Source: Xanthomonas sp. 3793 (GTDB lineage: Bacteria > Pseudomonadota > Gammaproteobacteria > Xanthomonadales > Xanthomonadaceae). From it: a stretch of 64,000 nt of DNA. Numbering within the stretch: the first letter of the stretch is position 1; every line of letters begins with the position of its first letter. The stretch is from assembly GCF_024806835.1 (NCBI RefSeq), contig NZ_JANTYU010000004.1, positions 653,589 through 717,588 on the forward strand. Reading direction: 5' to 3'. The position numbers and the translations under genes are program-made. The notes beneath the pieces were generated by a model. It had not been told where the DNA came from, did not search any database, and was given only the letters and a program-made list of their open reading frames with translations. This document shows positions 12,027 to 21,379 of the stretch, in pieces.

Positions 12027-15000
12027 GTGGGCTTTTCGACCATCTTCATCCGCCGCCCCATCGCCACCTCGTTGTTGATGGCGGGCGTCCTGCTGCTGGG
12101 CATCCTGGGCTACCGGCAATTGCCGGTGTCGGCGCTGCCGGAAATCGACGCGCCCAGCCTGGTCGTGACCACCCAATACCCCGGCGCCAACGCGACCACC
12201 ATGGCCTCGCTGGTGACCACGCCGCTGGAGCGCCAGTTCGGGCAGATCTCCGGGTTGCAGATGATGACCTCCGACTCGTCGGCGGGCCTGTCCACCATCA
12301 TTCTGCAGTTCTCGATGGACCGCGACATCGACATCGCTTCGCAGGACGTGCAGGCGGCGATCCGCCAGGCCACCCTGCCCTCGTCGCTGCCGTACCAGCC
12401 GGTCTACAACCGGGTCAATCCGGCCGATGCGGCGATCCTCACGCTCAAGCTCACCTCCGACTCGCTACCGCTGCGCGAGGTCAACCGCTACGCCGATGCG
12501 ATCCTGGCCCAGCGCCTGTCGCAGGTGCCGGGCGTGGGCCTGGTGTCGATCGCCGGCAACGTGCGCCCGGCCGTGCGCATCCAGGTCAACCCGGCGCAGC
12601 TGTCGAACATGGGCCTGACCATGGAGTCGCTGCGCAGCGCCCTGACCCAGACCAATGTCAGCGCGCCCAAGGGTTCGCTCAACGGCAAGACCCAGTCCTA
12701 CAGCATCGGCACCAACGACCAGCTCACCGACGCGGCGCAATACCGCGAGACCATCATCAGCTTCGCCAACGGCCGCCCGGTGCGCCTGGCCGATGTGGCC
12801 AACGTGGTCGACGGGGTGGAAAACGACCAGCTCGCCGCCTGGGCCGATGGCAAGCCGGCGGTGCTGCTGGAGATCCGCCGCCAGCCCGGCGCCAACATCG
12901 TGCAGACGGTGGAGCAGATCCGCAGCATCCTGCCGCAACTGCAGTCGGTGCTGCCGGCCGACGTGCACCTGGAGGTGTTCTCCGACCGCACCGAAACCAT
13001 CCGCGCCTCGGTGCACGAGGTGAAGTTCACCCTGGTGCTGACCATCGCGCTGGTGGTGGCGGTGATCTTCGTGTTCCTGCGCCGGCTGTGGGCCACCATC
13101 ATTCCCTCGGTGGCGGTGCCGTTGTCGCTGGCTGGCACCTTCGGGGTGATGGCGTTCGCCGGCATGTCGCTGGACAACCTGTCGCTGATGGCGCTGGTGG
13201 TGGCGACCGGGTTCGTGGTCGACGATGCGATCGTGATGATCGAAAACATCGTGCGCTACATCGAACAGGGCAAGAGCGGGCCGGAGGCGGCGGAAATCGG
13301 CGCCAAGCAGATCGGCTTCACCGTGTTGTCGCTGACCGTGTCGCTGGTGGCGGTGTTCCTGCCACTGCTGCTGATGCCGGGCGTGACCGGGCGGCTGTTC
13401 CATGAGTTTGCGTGGGTGCTGTCGATCGCGGTGGTGATCTCGATGCTGGTGTCGCTGACGCTGACGCCGATGATGTGCGCCTACCTGCTCAAGCCCGACG
13501 CGCTGCCCGAAGGCGAGGACGCGCACGAACGCGCAGCAGCGGCCGGCAAGACCAATCTGTGGACACGCACGGTGGGCGCGTACGAGCGCAGCCTGGACTG
13601 GGTGCTTGCCCATCAGCCGCTGACCCTGGCGGTGGCGATCGGCGCGGTGGCACTGACGGTGGTGCTGTATGTGGCGATCCCCAAGGGCCTGCTGCCCGAA
13701 CAGGACACCGGCCTGATCACCGGGGTGGTACAGGCCGACCAGAACGTGGCCTTCCCGCAGATGGAAGAGCGCACCCAGGCGGTGGCAGCAGCGCTGAAGA
13801 AGGACCCGGCGGTGACCGGCGTGGCCGCCTTCATCGGCGCCGGCACCATGAACCCGACGCTCAACCAGGGTCAGCTCGCAATCGTGCTGAAGACGCGTGG
13901 CGACCGCGATGGCCTGGACGAGGTGCTGCCGCGCCTGCAGAAAGCCGTGGCCGGCATTCCGGGCGTGGCGCTGTTCCTCAAGCCGGTGCAGGACGTCACC
14001 CTGGACACCCGCGTGGCGGCCACCGAATACCAGTATTCGATCTCGGATGTGGACAGCACCGAGCTGGCCACCTGGGCCGGGCGCATGACCGAGGCGATGC
14101 GCAAGCTGCCCGAGCTGGCCGATGTGGACAACAACCTGGCCAACCAGGGACGTGCGCTGGAGCTGAGCATCGACCGCGACAAGGCCAGCATGCTGGGCGT
14201 GCCGATGCAGACCATCGACGACACGCTGTACGACGCCTTCGGCCAACGCCAGATCTCCACCATCTTCACCGAGCTCAATCAGTACCGCGTGGTGCTGGAA
14301 GTGGCCCCGGAATTCCGCAGCAGCACCGCGCTGATGAATCAGCTGGCGGTGGCCAGCAACGGCAGCGGCGCGCTGACCGGCACCAATGCCACTAGCTTCG
14401 GCCAGGTGACCTCGTCCAACTCGTCCACCGCCACCGGCGTGGGCAACCAGAACACCGGCATCGTGGTCGGCGCCGGCAGCATCATTCCGCTGGCCTCGCT
14501 GGCCGAAGCCAAGGTCACCAATACGCCGTTGGTGGTCAGCCACCAGCAGCAGCTGCCGGCGGTGACCATCTCGTTCAATCTGGCGCCGGGGCACTCGTTG
14601 TCGCAGGCGGTGGCGGCGATCGAGAAGGCGCGCGAAGACCTGAAGATTCCGACCCAGGTGCATGCGCAGTTCGTCGGCAAGGCCGCCGAATTCACCGGCA
14701 GCCAGACCGATATCGTGTGGCTGCTGCTGGCCTCGATCGTGGTGATCTACATCGTGCTGGGCGTGCTGTACGAAAGCTACATCCACCCGCTGACGATCAT
14801 CTCCACGCTGCCGCCGGCCGGCGTTGGCGCGCTGCTGGCGCTGATGATGTGCGGGCTGAGCCTGTCGGTGGACGGCATCGTCGGCATCGTGCTGCTGATC
14901 GGCATCGTCAAGAAGAACGCGATCATGATGATCGACTTCGCCATCGACGCCCGCCGCGAAGGCGCCAACGCGCATGAAGCGATCCGGCGCGCCTGCCTGC

Positions 15001-15275
15001 TGCGCTTCCGCCCGATCATGATGACCACCGCCGCGGCGATGCTGGGCGCGCTGCCGCTGGCGCTGGGCACCGGCATCGGTTCGGAACTGCGTCGCCCGCT
15101 CGGCATCGCGATTGTGGGTGGCCTGTTGCTGTCGCAGCTGGTGACGCTGTACACCACCCCGGTGATCTACCTGTACATGGAACGTGCCGGCGAGCGGCTA
15201 CGCGACTGGCGCGCGCGGCGTGCCGCCCGCCGCGACGGCGTACCCCCGGCCTCCACCTCGGAGCGCCCGGCGTGA
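12027..15275 (+). CDS. mdtB: RND multidrug efflux pump subunit, MdtB-type
   Basis: The 1082-residue protein is an inner-membrane RND permease with 12 predicted transmembrane segments and two large periplasmic loops. The start region FIRRPIATSLLM, VSALPEIDAP and the TM4 motif GFVVDDAIVMIENI (proton-relay aspartates) closely follow E. coli MdtB. Translation most likely starts at GTG 12027, 9 bases after AAGGA. Compared with MdtB it carries an additional Ser/Thr/Gly/Asn-rich insertion at about residues 775-815 in the second periplasmic loop. It pairs with the next gene to form a heteromeric MdtBC-like pump. Confidence 0.94.
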   Translation: MGFSTIFIRRPIATSLLMAGVLLLGILGYRQLPVSALPEIDAPSLVVTTQYPGANATTMASLVTTPLERQFGQISGLQMMTSDSSAGLSTIILQFSMDRDIDIASQDVQAAIRQATLPSSLPYQPVYNRVNPADAAILTLKLTSDSLPLREVNRYADAILAQRLSQVPGVGLVSIAGNVRPAVRIQVNPAQLSNMGLTMESLRSALTQTNVSAPKGSLNGKTQSYSIGTNDQLTDAAQYRETIISFANGRPVRLADVANVVDGVENDQLAAWADGKPAVLLEIRRQPGANIVQTVEQIRSILPQLQSVLPADVHLEVFSDRTETIRASVHEVKFTLVLTIALVVAVIFVFLRRLWATIIPSVAVPLSLAGTFGVMAFAGMSLDNLSLMALVVATGFVVDDAIVMIENIVRYIEQGKSGPEAAEIGAKQIGFTVLSLTVSLVAVFLPLLLMPGVTGRLFHEFAWVLSIAVVISMLVSLTLTPMMCAYLLKPDALPEGEDAHERAAAAGKTNLWTRTVGAYERSLDWVLAHQPLTLAVAIGAVALTVVLYVAIPKGLLPEQDTGLITGVVQADQNVAFPQMEERTQAVAAALKKDPAVTGVAAFIGAGTMNPTLNQGQLAIVLKTRGDRDGLDEVLPRLQKAVAGIPGVALFLKPVQDVTLDTRVAATEYQYSISDVDSTELATWAGRMTEAMRKLPELADVDNNLANQGRALELSIDRDKASMLGVPMQTIDDTLYDAFGQRQISTIFTELNQYRVVLEVAPEFRSSTALMNQLAVASNGSGALTGTNATSFGQVTSSNSSTATGVGNQNTGIVVGAGSIIPLASLAEAKVTNTPLVVSHQQQLPAVTISFNLAPGHSLSQAVAAIEKAREDLKIPTQVHAQFVGKAAEFTGSQTDIVWLLLASIVVIYIVLGVLYESYIHPLTIISTLPPAGVGALLALMMCGLSLSVDGIVGIVLLIGIVKKNAIMMIDFAIDARREGANAHEAIRRACLLRFRPIMMTTAAAMLGALPLALGTGIGSELRRPLGIAIVGGLLLSQLVTLYTTPVIYLYMERAGERLRDWRARRAARRDGVPPASTSERPA

Positions 15276-15363
15276 GGACTGTTGCGGCAATCGCTGATCC
15301 GATTACCGGCGTGCGGCATCGCCTGCCCGCAGGCGCGCTCAGGCGTGGCGCTGGCCCTGCTTG

Positions 15364-15397
15364 CCGAATCCCCAATCCCGATTCCCAAATCCCGGCA
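15364..15397. repeat. Degenerate heptad repeat between mdtB and mdtC
   Basis: Four imperfect ATTCCC(A/C)-type units (CGAATCCCCAATCCC and following) lie within 45 bases upstream of the mdtC start. They take the place where a ribosome binding site would be expected. Confidence 0.75.
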
Positions 15398-15405
15398 CCA
15401 CAGCC

Positions 15406-18400
15406 ATGAACATCTCCGCGCCCTTCATCAAGCGCCCGATCGGCACTTCGCTGCTGGCGATCGGTTTGTTCGTGATCGGATTGATGTGCTATCTGCGGCT
15501 GGGCGTGGCGGCGTTGCCGAACATCCAGATCCCGGTGATCTTCGTGCACGCAACACAGTCCGGCGCCGATGCCAGCACCATGGCCTCCACCGTCACCGCG
15601 CCGCTGGAACGGCATCTGGGCCAGCTGCCCGGCATCGACCGCATGCGCTCGTCCAGCTCGGAGAGCAGCAGCCTGGTGGTGCTGGTGTTCCAGAGCAATC
15701 GCAACATCGATTCGGCCGCGCAGGACATCCAGACCGCGATCAATGCCTCGCAATCGGACCTGCCCTCCGGGCTCGGCACGCCGATCTACTCCAAGGCCAA
15801 TCCGAACGACGACCCGGTCATCGCCATCGCCTTGACCTCGGACACCCAGTCGGCCGATGAGCTCTACAACGTCGCCGATTCGCTGCTGGCGCAGCGCCTG
15901 CGCCAGATCACCGGTATCAGCTCGGTGGACATCGCCGGCGCTTCCACGCCGGCGGTACGCGTGGACGTGGACCTGCGCGCGCTCAATGCATTGGGCCTGA
16001 CCCCGGACGATCTGCGCAACGCGGTGCGCGCGGCCAACGTGACCTCGCCGACCGGCTTCCTGTCCGACGGCAACACCACCATGGCCATCATCGCCAACGA
16101 TTCGGTGGCCAAGGCGGCGGATTTTGCGCAGCTGGCGATCTCCACCCAATCCAACGGACGCATCGTGCGGCTGGGCGATGTGGCCACCGTCTACGACGGC
16201 CAGCAGGATGCGTATCAAGCGGCCTGGTTCAATGGCAAACCCGCAGTGGTGATGTATGCCTTCACCCGCGCCGGCGCCAACATCGTCGAAACCGTGGACC
16301 AGGTGAAGGCGCAGATTCCCGAGCTGCGCGCCTACCTGCAACCCGGCACCACGCTCACGCCCTACTTCGACCGCACCCCCACCATTCGCGCCTCGCTGCA
16401 CGAGGTGCAGGCCACGCTGATGATCAGCCTGGCGATGGTGGTGCTGACCATGGCGCTGTTCCTGCGTCGCCTGGCACCCACGCTGATCGCCGCGGTCACC
16501 GTGCCGCTGTCGCTGGCCGGCTCGGCGCTGGTGATGTACGTGCTGGGCTTCACCTTGAACAACCTGAGCCTGCTGGCGCTGGTGATCGCGATTGGTTTTG
16601 TGGTCGACGATGCGATCGTGGTGATCGAGAACGTCATGCGGCATCTGGACGAAGGCATGCCGCGGCTGGAAGCCGCCCTGACCGGTGCGCGCGAGATCGG
16701 CTTCACCATCGTGTCGATCACCGCTTCGCTGGTGGCGGTGTTCATTCCGATGCTGTTCGCCAGCGGCATGGTCGGCGCGTTCTTCCGCGAGTTCACCGTG
16801 ACCCTGGTGGCGGCGATCGTGGTCTCGATGCTGGTGTCGCTGACCTTGACGCCGGCGCTGTGCAGCCGCTTCCTGTCGGCGCATAGCGAGCCGGAAAAGC
16901 CCGGTCGTTTCGGCGCCTGGCTGGACCGCATGCACGAGCGCATGCTCGCCGTTTACACCGTGGCGCTGGACTTTTCGTTGCGCCACGCATTGCTGCTGTC
17001 GCTGACGCCCTTGCTATTGATCGCCGCCACCATTTTCCTCGGCGGTGCAGTCAAGAAGGGCTCGTTCCCCGCGCAGGACACCGGCCTGATCTGGGGCCGC
17101 GCCAATTCCAGCGCCACGGTGTCGTTCGCCGACATGGTCAGCCGCCAGCGCCGCATCACCGACATGCTGATGGCCGACCCGGCGGTGAAGACCGTCGGCG
17201 CACGGCTGGGCTCCGGCCGCCAGGGCTCCAGCGCCTCGTTCAATATCGAATTGAAAAAGCGCGACGAAGGCCGCCGCGATACCACCGCGCAAGTGGTCGC
17301 ACGCCTGAGCGCCAAGGCCGACCGCTACCCGGATCTTGACCTGCGCCTGCGCGCGATCCAGGACCTGCCCAGCGACGGCGGCGGCGGCACCAGCCAGGGC
17401 GCGCAGTATCGCGTGTCGCTGCAGGGCAACGACCTGGCGCAGCTGCAGGAATGGCTGCCCAAGCTGCAGGCCGCGCTGAAGAAGAACCCACGCCTGCGCG
17501 ATGTCGGCACCGACGTGGATACCGCCGGCCTGCGCCAGAACATCGTGATCGACCGCGCCAAGGCCGCGCGCCTGGGGATCACGGTCGGTGCCATCGATGG
17601 CGCGCTGTATGGCGCCTTCGGCCAGCGCTCCATCTCCACCATCTATTCGGATCTCAACCAATACAGCGTGGTGGTCAATGCGCTGCCCTCGCAGACCGCC
17701 ACGCCCAAGGCGCTGGACCAGATCTTCGTGCCCAACCGCGCCGGGCAGATGGTGCCGATCACCGCGGTCGCCACCCAGACCCCCGGCCTGGCGCCGCCGC
17801 AGATCATCCATGAAAACCAGTACACCACGATGGATCTGAGCTACAACCTCGCACCGGGCGTCAGCACCGGCGAGGCGGACCTGATCATCAAGTCCACCGT
17901 GGAGGGCTTGCGCATGCCCGACGGCATCCGTCTCAGCGGCGACGACAGCTTCAACGTGCAGCTCAGCCCCAACTCGATGGGCGTGTTGCTGCTGGCCGCG
18001 GTACTCACCGTCTACATCGTGCTGGGCATGCTCTACGAGAGCCTGATCCACCCGGTGACCATCCTGTCCACGCTGCCGGCCGCCGGTGTCGGCGCGCTGC
18101 TGGCATTGTTCCTGACCAACACCGAGCTGTCGGTGATCTCGATGATCGCGTTGGTGCTGCTGATCGGCATCGTCAAGAAGAACGCGATCATGATGATCGA
18201 CTTCGCGCTGGTGGCGCAGCGCGTGCACGGCATGGATGCACGTGCGGCCGCGCGCGAGGCCTCGATCGTGCGCTTCCGCCCGATCATGATGACCACGATG
18301 GTGGCGATCCTGGCGGCGGTGCCGCTGGCCGTCGGCCTGGGCGAAGGCTCTGAGCTGCGCCGCCCGCTGGGTATCGCGATGATCGGCGGGCTGGTGTTCT

Positions 18401-18546
18401 CGCAGAGCCTGACCCTGCTCAGCACCCCCGCGCTGTATGTGATCTTCTCCTGCCTGAGCGAGCGCTGGAAGGCGCGGCGCGCACGTGTGCGTGCACGCCG
18501 GGCAGAGCGCGCGGCGGCACGGCGCCCGGCGGCGTCGGCGCACTGA
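15406..18546 (+). CDS. mdtC: RND multidrug efflux pump subunit, MdtC-type
   Basis: The 1046-residue RND permease is similar to E. coli MdtC: FIKRPIGTSLLAIG at the N-terminus, PLERHLGQLPG, GFVVDDAIVVIENVMRHL in TM4 and a second cluster KKNAIMMIDFALVAQR near TM10. It has 12 membrane segments, two porter loops and a basic Arg/Ala-rich C-terminal tail. It is the last gene of the operon, 130 bases after mdtB. No clear Shine-Dalgarno precedes ATG 15406, and a degenerate heptad repeat occupies the leader, so expression relative to mdtB may differ. Confidence 0.94.
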   Translation: MNISAPFIKRPIGTSLLAIGLFVIGLMCYLRLGVAALPNIQIPVIFVHATQSGADASTMASTVTAPLERHLGQLPGIDRMRSSSSESSSLVVLVFQSNRNIDSAAQDIQTAINASQSDLPSGLGTPIYSKANPNDDPVIAIALTSDTQSADELYNVADSLLAQRLRQITGISSVDIAGASTPAVRVDVDLRALNALGLTPDDLRNAVRAANVTSPTGFLSDGNTTMAIIANDSVAKAADFAQLAISTQSNGRIVRLGDVATVYDGQQDAYQAAWFNGKPAVVMYAFTRAGANIVETVDQVKAQIPELRAYLQPGTTLTPYFDRTPTIRASLHEVQATLMISLAMVVLTMALFLRRLAPTLIAAVTVPLSLAGSALVMYVLGFTLNNLSLLALVIAIGFVVDDAIVVIENVMRHLDEGMPRLEAALTGAREIGFTIVSITASLVAVFIPMLFASGMVGAFFREFTVTLVAAIVVSMLVSLTLTPALCSRFLSAHSEPEKPGRFGAWLDRMHERMLAVYTVALDFSLRHALLLSLTPLLLIAATIFLGGAVKKGSFPAQDTGLIWGRANSSATVSFADMVSRQRRITDMLMADPAVKTVGARLGSGRQGSSASFNIELKKRDEGRRDTTAQVVARLSAKADRYPDLDLRLRAIQDLPSDGGGGTSQGAQYRVSLQGNDLAQLQEWLPKLQAALKKNPRLRDVGTDVDTAGLRQNIVIDRAKAARLGITVGAIDGALYGAFGQRSISTIYSDLNQYSVVVNALPSQTATPKALDQIFVPNRAGQMVPITAVATQTPGLAPPQIIHENQYTTMDLSYNLAPGVSTGEADLIIKSTVEGLRMPDGIRLSGDDSFNVQLSPNSMGVLLLAAVLTVYIVLGMLYESLIHPVTILSTLPAAGVGALLALFLTNTELSVISMIALVLLIGIVKKNAIMMIDFALVAQRVHGMDARAAAREASIVRFRPIMMTTMVAILAAVPLAVGLGEGSELRRPLGIAMIGGLVFSQSLTLLSTPALYVIFSCLSERWKARRARVRARRAERAAARRPAASAH

Positions 18547-19213
18547 GGCGACGCCGCACACGCGCCGGCCTGCTTAGACCGACGCATGCCGGCCGGCATG
18601 TTGGTTGGTCAGCGCCGCTCGGCAGTCACCTGTCGATTGCCGACGTGACGCCGGGGCATCTCTGCTGGCAACGCATAAACCCGGCACGCTGGCCAGGCTG
18701 CAGATACATGGGTCTGCCAAGCCGGAATCTCGGTTGCCTTGGCGCGCTTGGACGGTGCCGGGTAGATCATGTGCGGAGCGACGGACCTGCGGCCTGGCTG
18801 CAGGGCTGCAGGGCTTCAGGGCCCGGTCGAGATGGTCGGTGCGCATGCTTTTTCGACAAAGCAACCAGCACACTGTCTGGTGCGGTGCCCTCACCGGTTG
18901 CGGGACCGTGTGGCGGCATGGATGCCCCCACCGAGCCCCCAGGGACGGGTTAACGGCGTGTCCCGCAAGCGGTGAGGGCACCGCGCGCTCGACCCACTGG
19001 GCTTTTGACCTAAGCCAAAGCGCCCGACCGCGTCCAGATGCCGAGACTAGCCAAAACCTCGATTGCTTCTTTGTTCCGATGCTTCAAGGTACGCGCCATC
19101 CAACTCCGCAGCGGCGCACATTCTGGCAATGTGCACTGCGCGATCACGACACGCCATGCGCGACAAAGCCGGCAGACAGCAGGCCTGCAAACGCGCACGC
19201 CGCGCTGTGACTG
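18547..19213. other. Intergenic region with a palindromic repeat element
   Basis: These 667 bases separate the 3' ends of mdtC and the minus-strand hglS gene. A 201-codon plus-strand frame (18605-19210) crosses the palindromic repeat, has no ribosome site or recognisable domain, and was not accepted. The only structured element seen is the inverted repeat at 18882-18984. Confidence 0.7.
18882..18984. repeat. 103-bp palindromic intergenic repeat
   Basis: Two 25-base arms (18882-18906 and 18960-18984) are reverse complements with one mismatch; each contains GGTGAGGGCACCGC or its complement. They enclose about 53 bases with a smaller internal hairpin (GGCGGCATGGATGCC region). I recall elements of this sequence being widespread between Xanthomonas genes. 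No transposase or target duplication was identified. Confidence 0.85.
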
Positions 19214-20581
19214 CTACACCAGCAACGCCTGCAGCGACTCCCGCTCCAGCTGCGCATACAATGCGAACTCGTCGTGCACCTGCGCGCCCAACGCCTGCTC
19301 GAAACTGCGCTTGCTCGAATGTGCGGCGTAGGCGCGTTGCTCGGCGCCGCCGAGGTTGGACTGGAAGATGCCGGCCGCGCTGACCGGCAGGAAGTCTTCG
19401 TAGATGATCGGATCGGCACTGAGCAGGCCAAGCGCGATCGCCGTTTCTGCCGGCAGTGCGGCCACCTGCGCCGGATCGGCGCGGCCGGCATCGGTCAACG
19501 CATAGCGGAAGTAGCCCAGCCCTTCCTGACGCAGCAGCGCCTCGTCGTCTGGAAAGGCCACGAACGCGGTCTGCAGCCGCGTGGCGTAATCGGTGCCGGT
19601 GCTGCCGGCGCCATCGGCGTCGCGCGCCTGCGCCAGCAGTGCGTCGTACAGCGCGCGGCCCTTGGGCGTCAGTGCGAGCCCGCGCTGTTCGATCTCGCCG
19701 AAGCGCGCGGTATGCGTGCCGTGTTCGGGCTGCCCGCCGTCGCCGACAAAGCGCACCGGCTCTTCCAGCGCCTTGAAACTGGTCTGGCGCAGCAGGATCG
19801 GCACGCGCCGACGCGGCGGCCCTTCGATCACCGCCTTCGCATCGATGCCGGCGCGCTGCATCTGCGCCTGCGCCGCGTCGATATCCAGCGTGCGCGGGGT
19901 CAGATGGTTGATATGCGGGCCGTGGAAGCTCACCACATCGGCGATCAACTTGTGCGCATCGCTCAGCGCGCGGTAAGTGGGCAGCGACACCGTTGCATCG
20001 CCATGCCAGCGGAAGGTTTCCAGCGCTTCGGCCACGAAGCGCTGCGCCTGCCCGGCATCGAGCCCGCCGACACGCTCGTAGTGTTCGATCAACTCCACGA
20101 CAGCATCGGTGAAGATCTGCCGCTGCTCCAGGATCTGCGCAGCCTGCGCACGTAGCGCGGCATCCTCGATCAGTTCCAGCCGCAGCAACGAGGTGAACAC
20201 GCGGAACGGATTGGCCGACAGCGCTGCCTCGTCGATCGGGCGGAACGCGGTGGAATGCACCGGCACCCCCGCCACCGAGAGATCGTAATAACCCACCGGG
20301 TGCATGCCCATCACCGCAAACAGGCGCCCCAAGGTGGCCAGTTCCGCCGCCGTGCCGACCCGGATTGCGCCGTGCCGCTCCAGATCCAGTCGTGCGCGCT
20401 CGTCGTTGCGCTGCAGCCGCGCTGCCAATGCCGGATCGGCTTCCAGCGTCTGCGCATTGACCTGCGCCACCAGCGTCATCAGGTCGCCGTACAACGGCAC
20501 CTCGGCGCGATACATGTCCGACATCGCCTGCGCAAACAGGCTGCGGATGTGGTCGGAAGAAACAAACACGGTATCGCGCAT
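19214..20581 (-). CDS. hglS: 2-oxoadipate dioxygenase/decarboxylase, HglS/YdcJ type (DUF1338)
   Basis: The 455-residue product matches the YdcJ/HglS family, a VOC-fold iron enzyme that converts 2-oxoadipate to D-2-hydroxyglutarate in lysine catabolism. Visible family elements are MHPVGYYDLS, PVHSTAFRP (first metal His), FHGPHINHLTPRTLDID (second His), LLRQTSFKALEEPV and the late YEDFLPVSAAGIF. ATG 20581 gives the conserved MRDTVFVSSDHIR start; in-frame sequence upstream has no family resemblance. No other lysine-degradation gene is adjacent. The VOC-fold iron assignment comes from family knowledge. Confidence 0.88.
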   Translation of the reverse strand: MRDTVFVSSDHIRSLFAQAMSDMYRAEVPLYGDLMTLVAQVNAQTLEADPALAARLQRNDERARLDLERHGAIRVGTAAELATLGRLFAVMGMHPVGYYDLSVAGVPVHSTAFRPIDEAALSANPFRVFTSLLRLELIEDAALRAQAAQILEQRQIFTDAVVELIEHYERVGGLDAGQAQRFVAEALETFRWHGDATVSLPTYRALSDAHKLIADVVSFHGPHINHLTPRTLDIDAAQAQMQRAGIDAKAVIEGPPRRRVPILLRQTSFKALEEPVRFVGDGGQPEHGTHTARFGEIEQRGLALTPKGRALYDALLAQARDADGAGSTGTDYATRLQTAFVAFPDDEALLRQEGLGYFRYALTDAGRADPAQVAALPAETAIALGLLSADPIIYEDFLPVSAAGIFQSNLGGAEQRAYAAHSSKRSFEQALGAQVHDEFALYAQLERESLQALLV

Positions 20582-20732
20582 GGCGTGGTCTTGGCAGAGG
20601 CCGGCCGATGCCAGCGTTACCGCATTCTCGCCGACCACGCCCCTTAGCGACCAGCTGCACGGCAGCATCGCGCCCGCGCGTTGGCGCGCAGACAGCCGGC
20701 TGCGGCTGCGGACCTGCGACATGCCTTGCGCG

Positions 20733-21332
20733 TTACAACCCCGCCTGGGCTGCAGCGTCGGCCGCTTCGCTGGCCTCGCGCGCGGCCTCCAGCCGCTGCG
20801 CGTGATCGCCAAGCTGGCGGCGCAGCAGCGCATCGAGGGTGATCGGCCGTTCCCAGCGGTCGTAGCTGGCGACGATGGCGTGCCGCAGCGCGCGCAGATG
20901 CGCGTTGTCCGGCGCCACCGGCAGCCGCGTGATCACGCCCTCCCATCCATCGCGATGATCGCGCGTGTAGGCGCGCACGCTGTCGCGGCACGACAGCTGC
21001 ACCGTGTGCGCCCACGCGCAGGCGAAGTAGATGTCGCCGGCATGCCAGCCATGCACCTGCAGCAGCGCCTGCACGTAGCCGCGCGGGGTTTCGGTATAAC
21101 GGGCAACCTCATCGATGAAACTGTCGGGGTAGCGCTGCGCATAGCTGCCCATGTCGGCCAGATGCTGGTCCACCCACGCATCGCCAGTGCCGGGCGTCAC
21201 CGCCGGTGCGGCTTCCTGCGTCCGGGTGCCGGCAGCCGGCGCAGGCACGCCCTGCGCCACCGCCAGTACCGGAACCAGCACGGCAACCAGCAATGGCAGC
21301 GATCGCAACCGAGGTGAGCGTAAGACGGGCAT
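20733..21332 (-). CDS. Secreted protein of unknown function (199 residues)
   Basis: A signal peptide (about 10-28, ending AVAQG) is followed by a low-complexity Pro/Ala/Thr linker and a mostly helical domain. Notable elements are YPDSFIDEVARYTETPRGYVQALLQVHGW and FACAWAHTVQLSCRD, with two cysteines that could form a disulfide. The Trp/Arg-rich ITLDALLRRQLGD segment is near the C-terminus. No family was recognised with confidence. It is 151 bases upstream of hglS on the same strand. An ATG at 21350 is a possible alternative start. Confidence 0.7.
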   Translation of the reverse strand: MPVLRSPRLRSLPLLVAVLVPVLAVAQGVPAPAAGTRTQEAAPAVTPGTGDAWVDQHLADMGSYAQRYPDSFIDEVARYTETPRGYVQALLQVHGWHAGDIYFACAWAHTVQLSCRDSVRAYTRDHRDGWEGVITRLPVAPDNAHLRALRHAIVASYDRWERPITLDALLRRQLGDHAQRLEAAREASEAADAAAQAGL

Positions 21333-21379
21333 GCCCCGATGATGCCGCATGCCCGCGCCGGTGTCAGGCCACACGCGTG

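Noticed and set aside
12465..14975. An 836-codon frame opposite mdtB
   Set aside because: Its composition (very high His, Gln, Arg, Asp) is typical of the antisense of a GC-rich membrane-protein gene, and no domain is seen.
18605..19210. A 201-codon plus-strand frame after mdtC
   Set aside because: It runs through the palindromic repeat, has no ribosome site and no recognisable domain. Short proteins of this kind are likely products of the repeat only.
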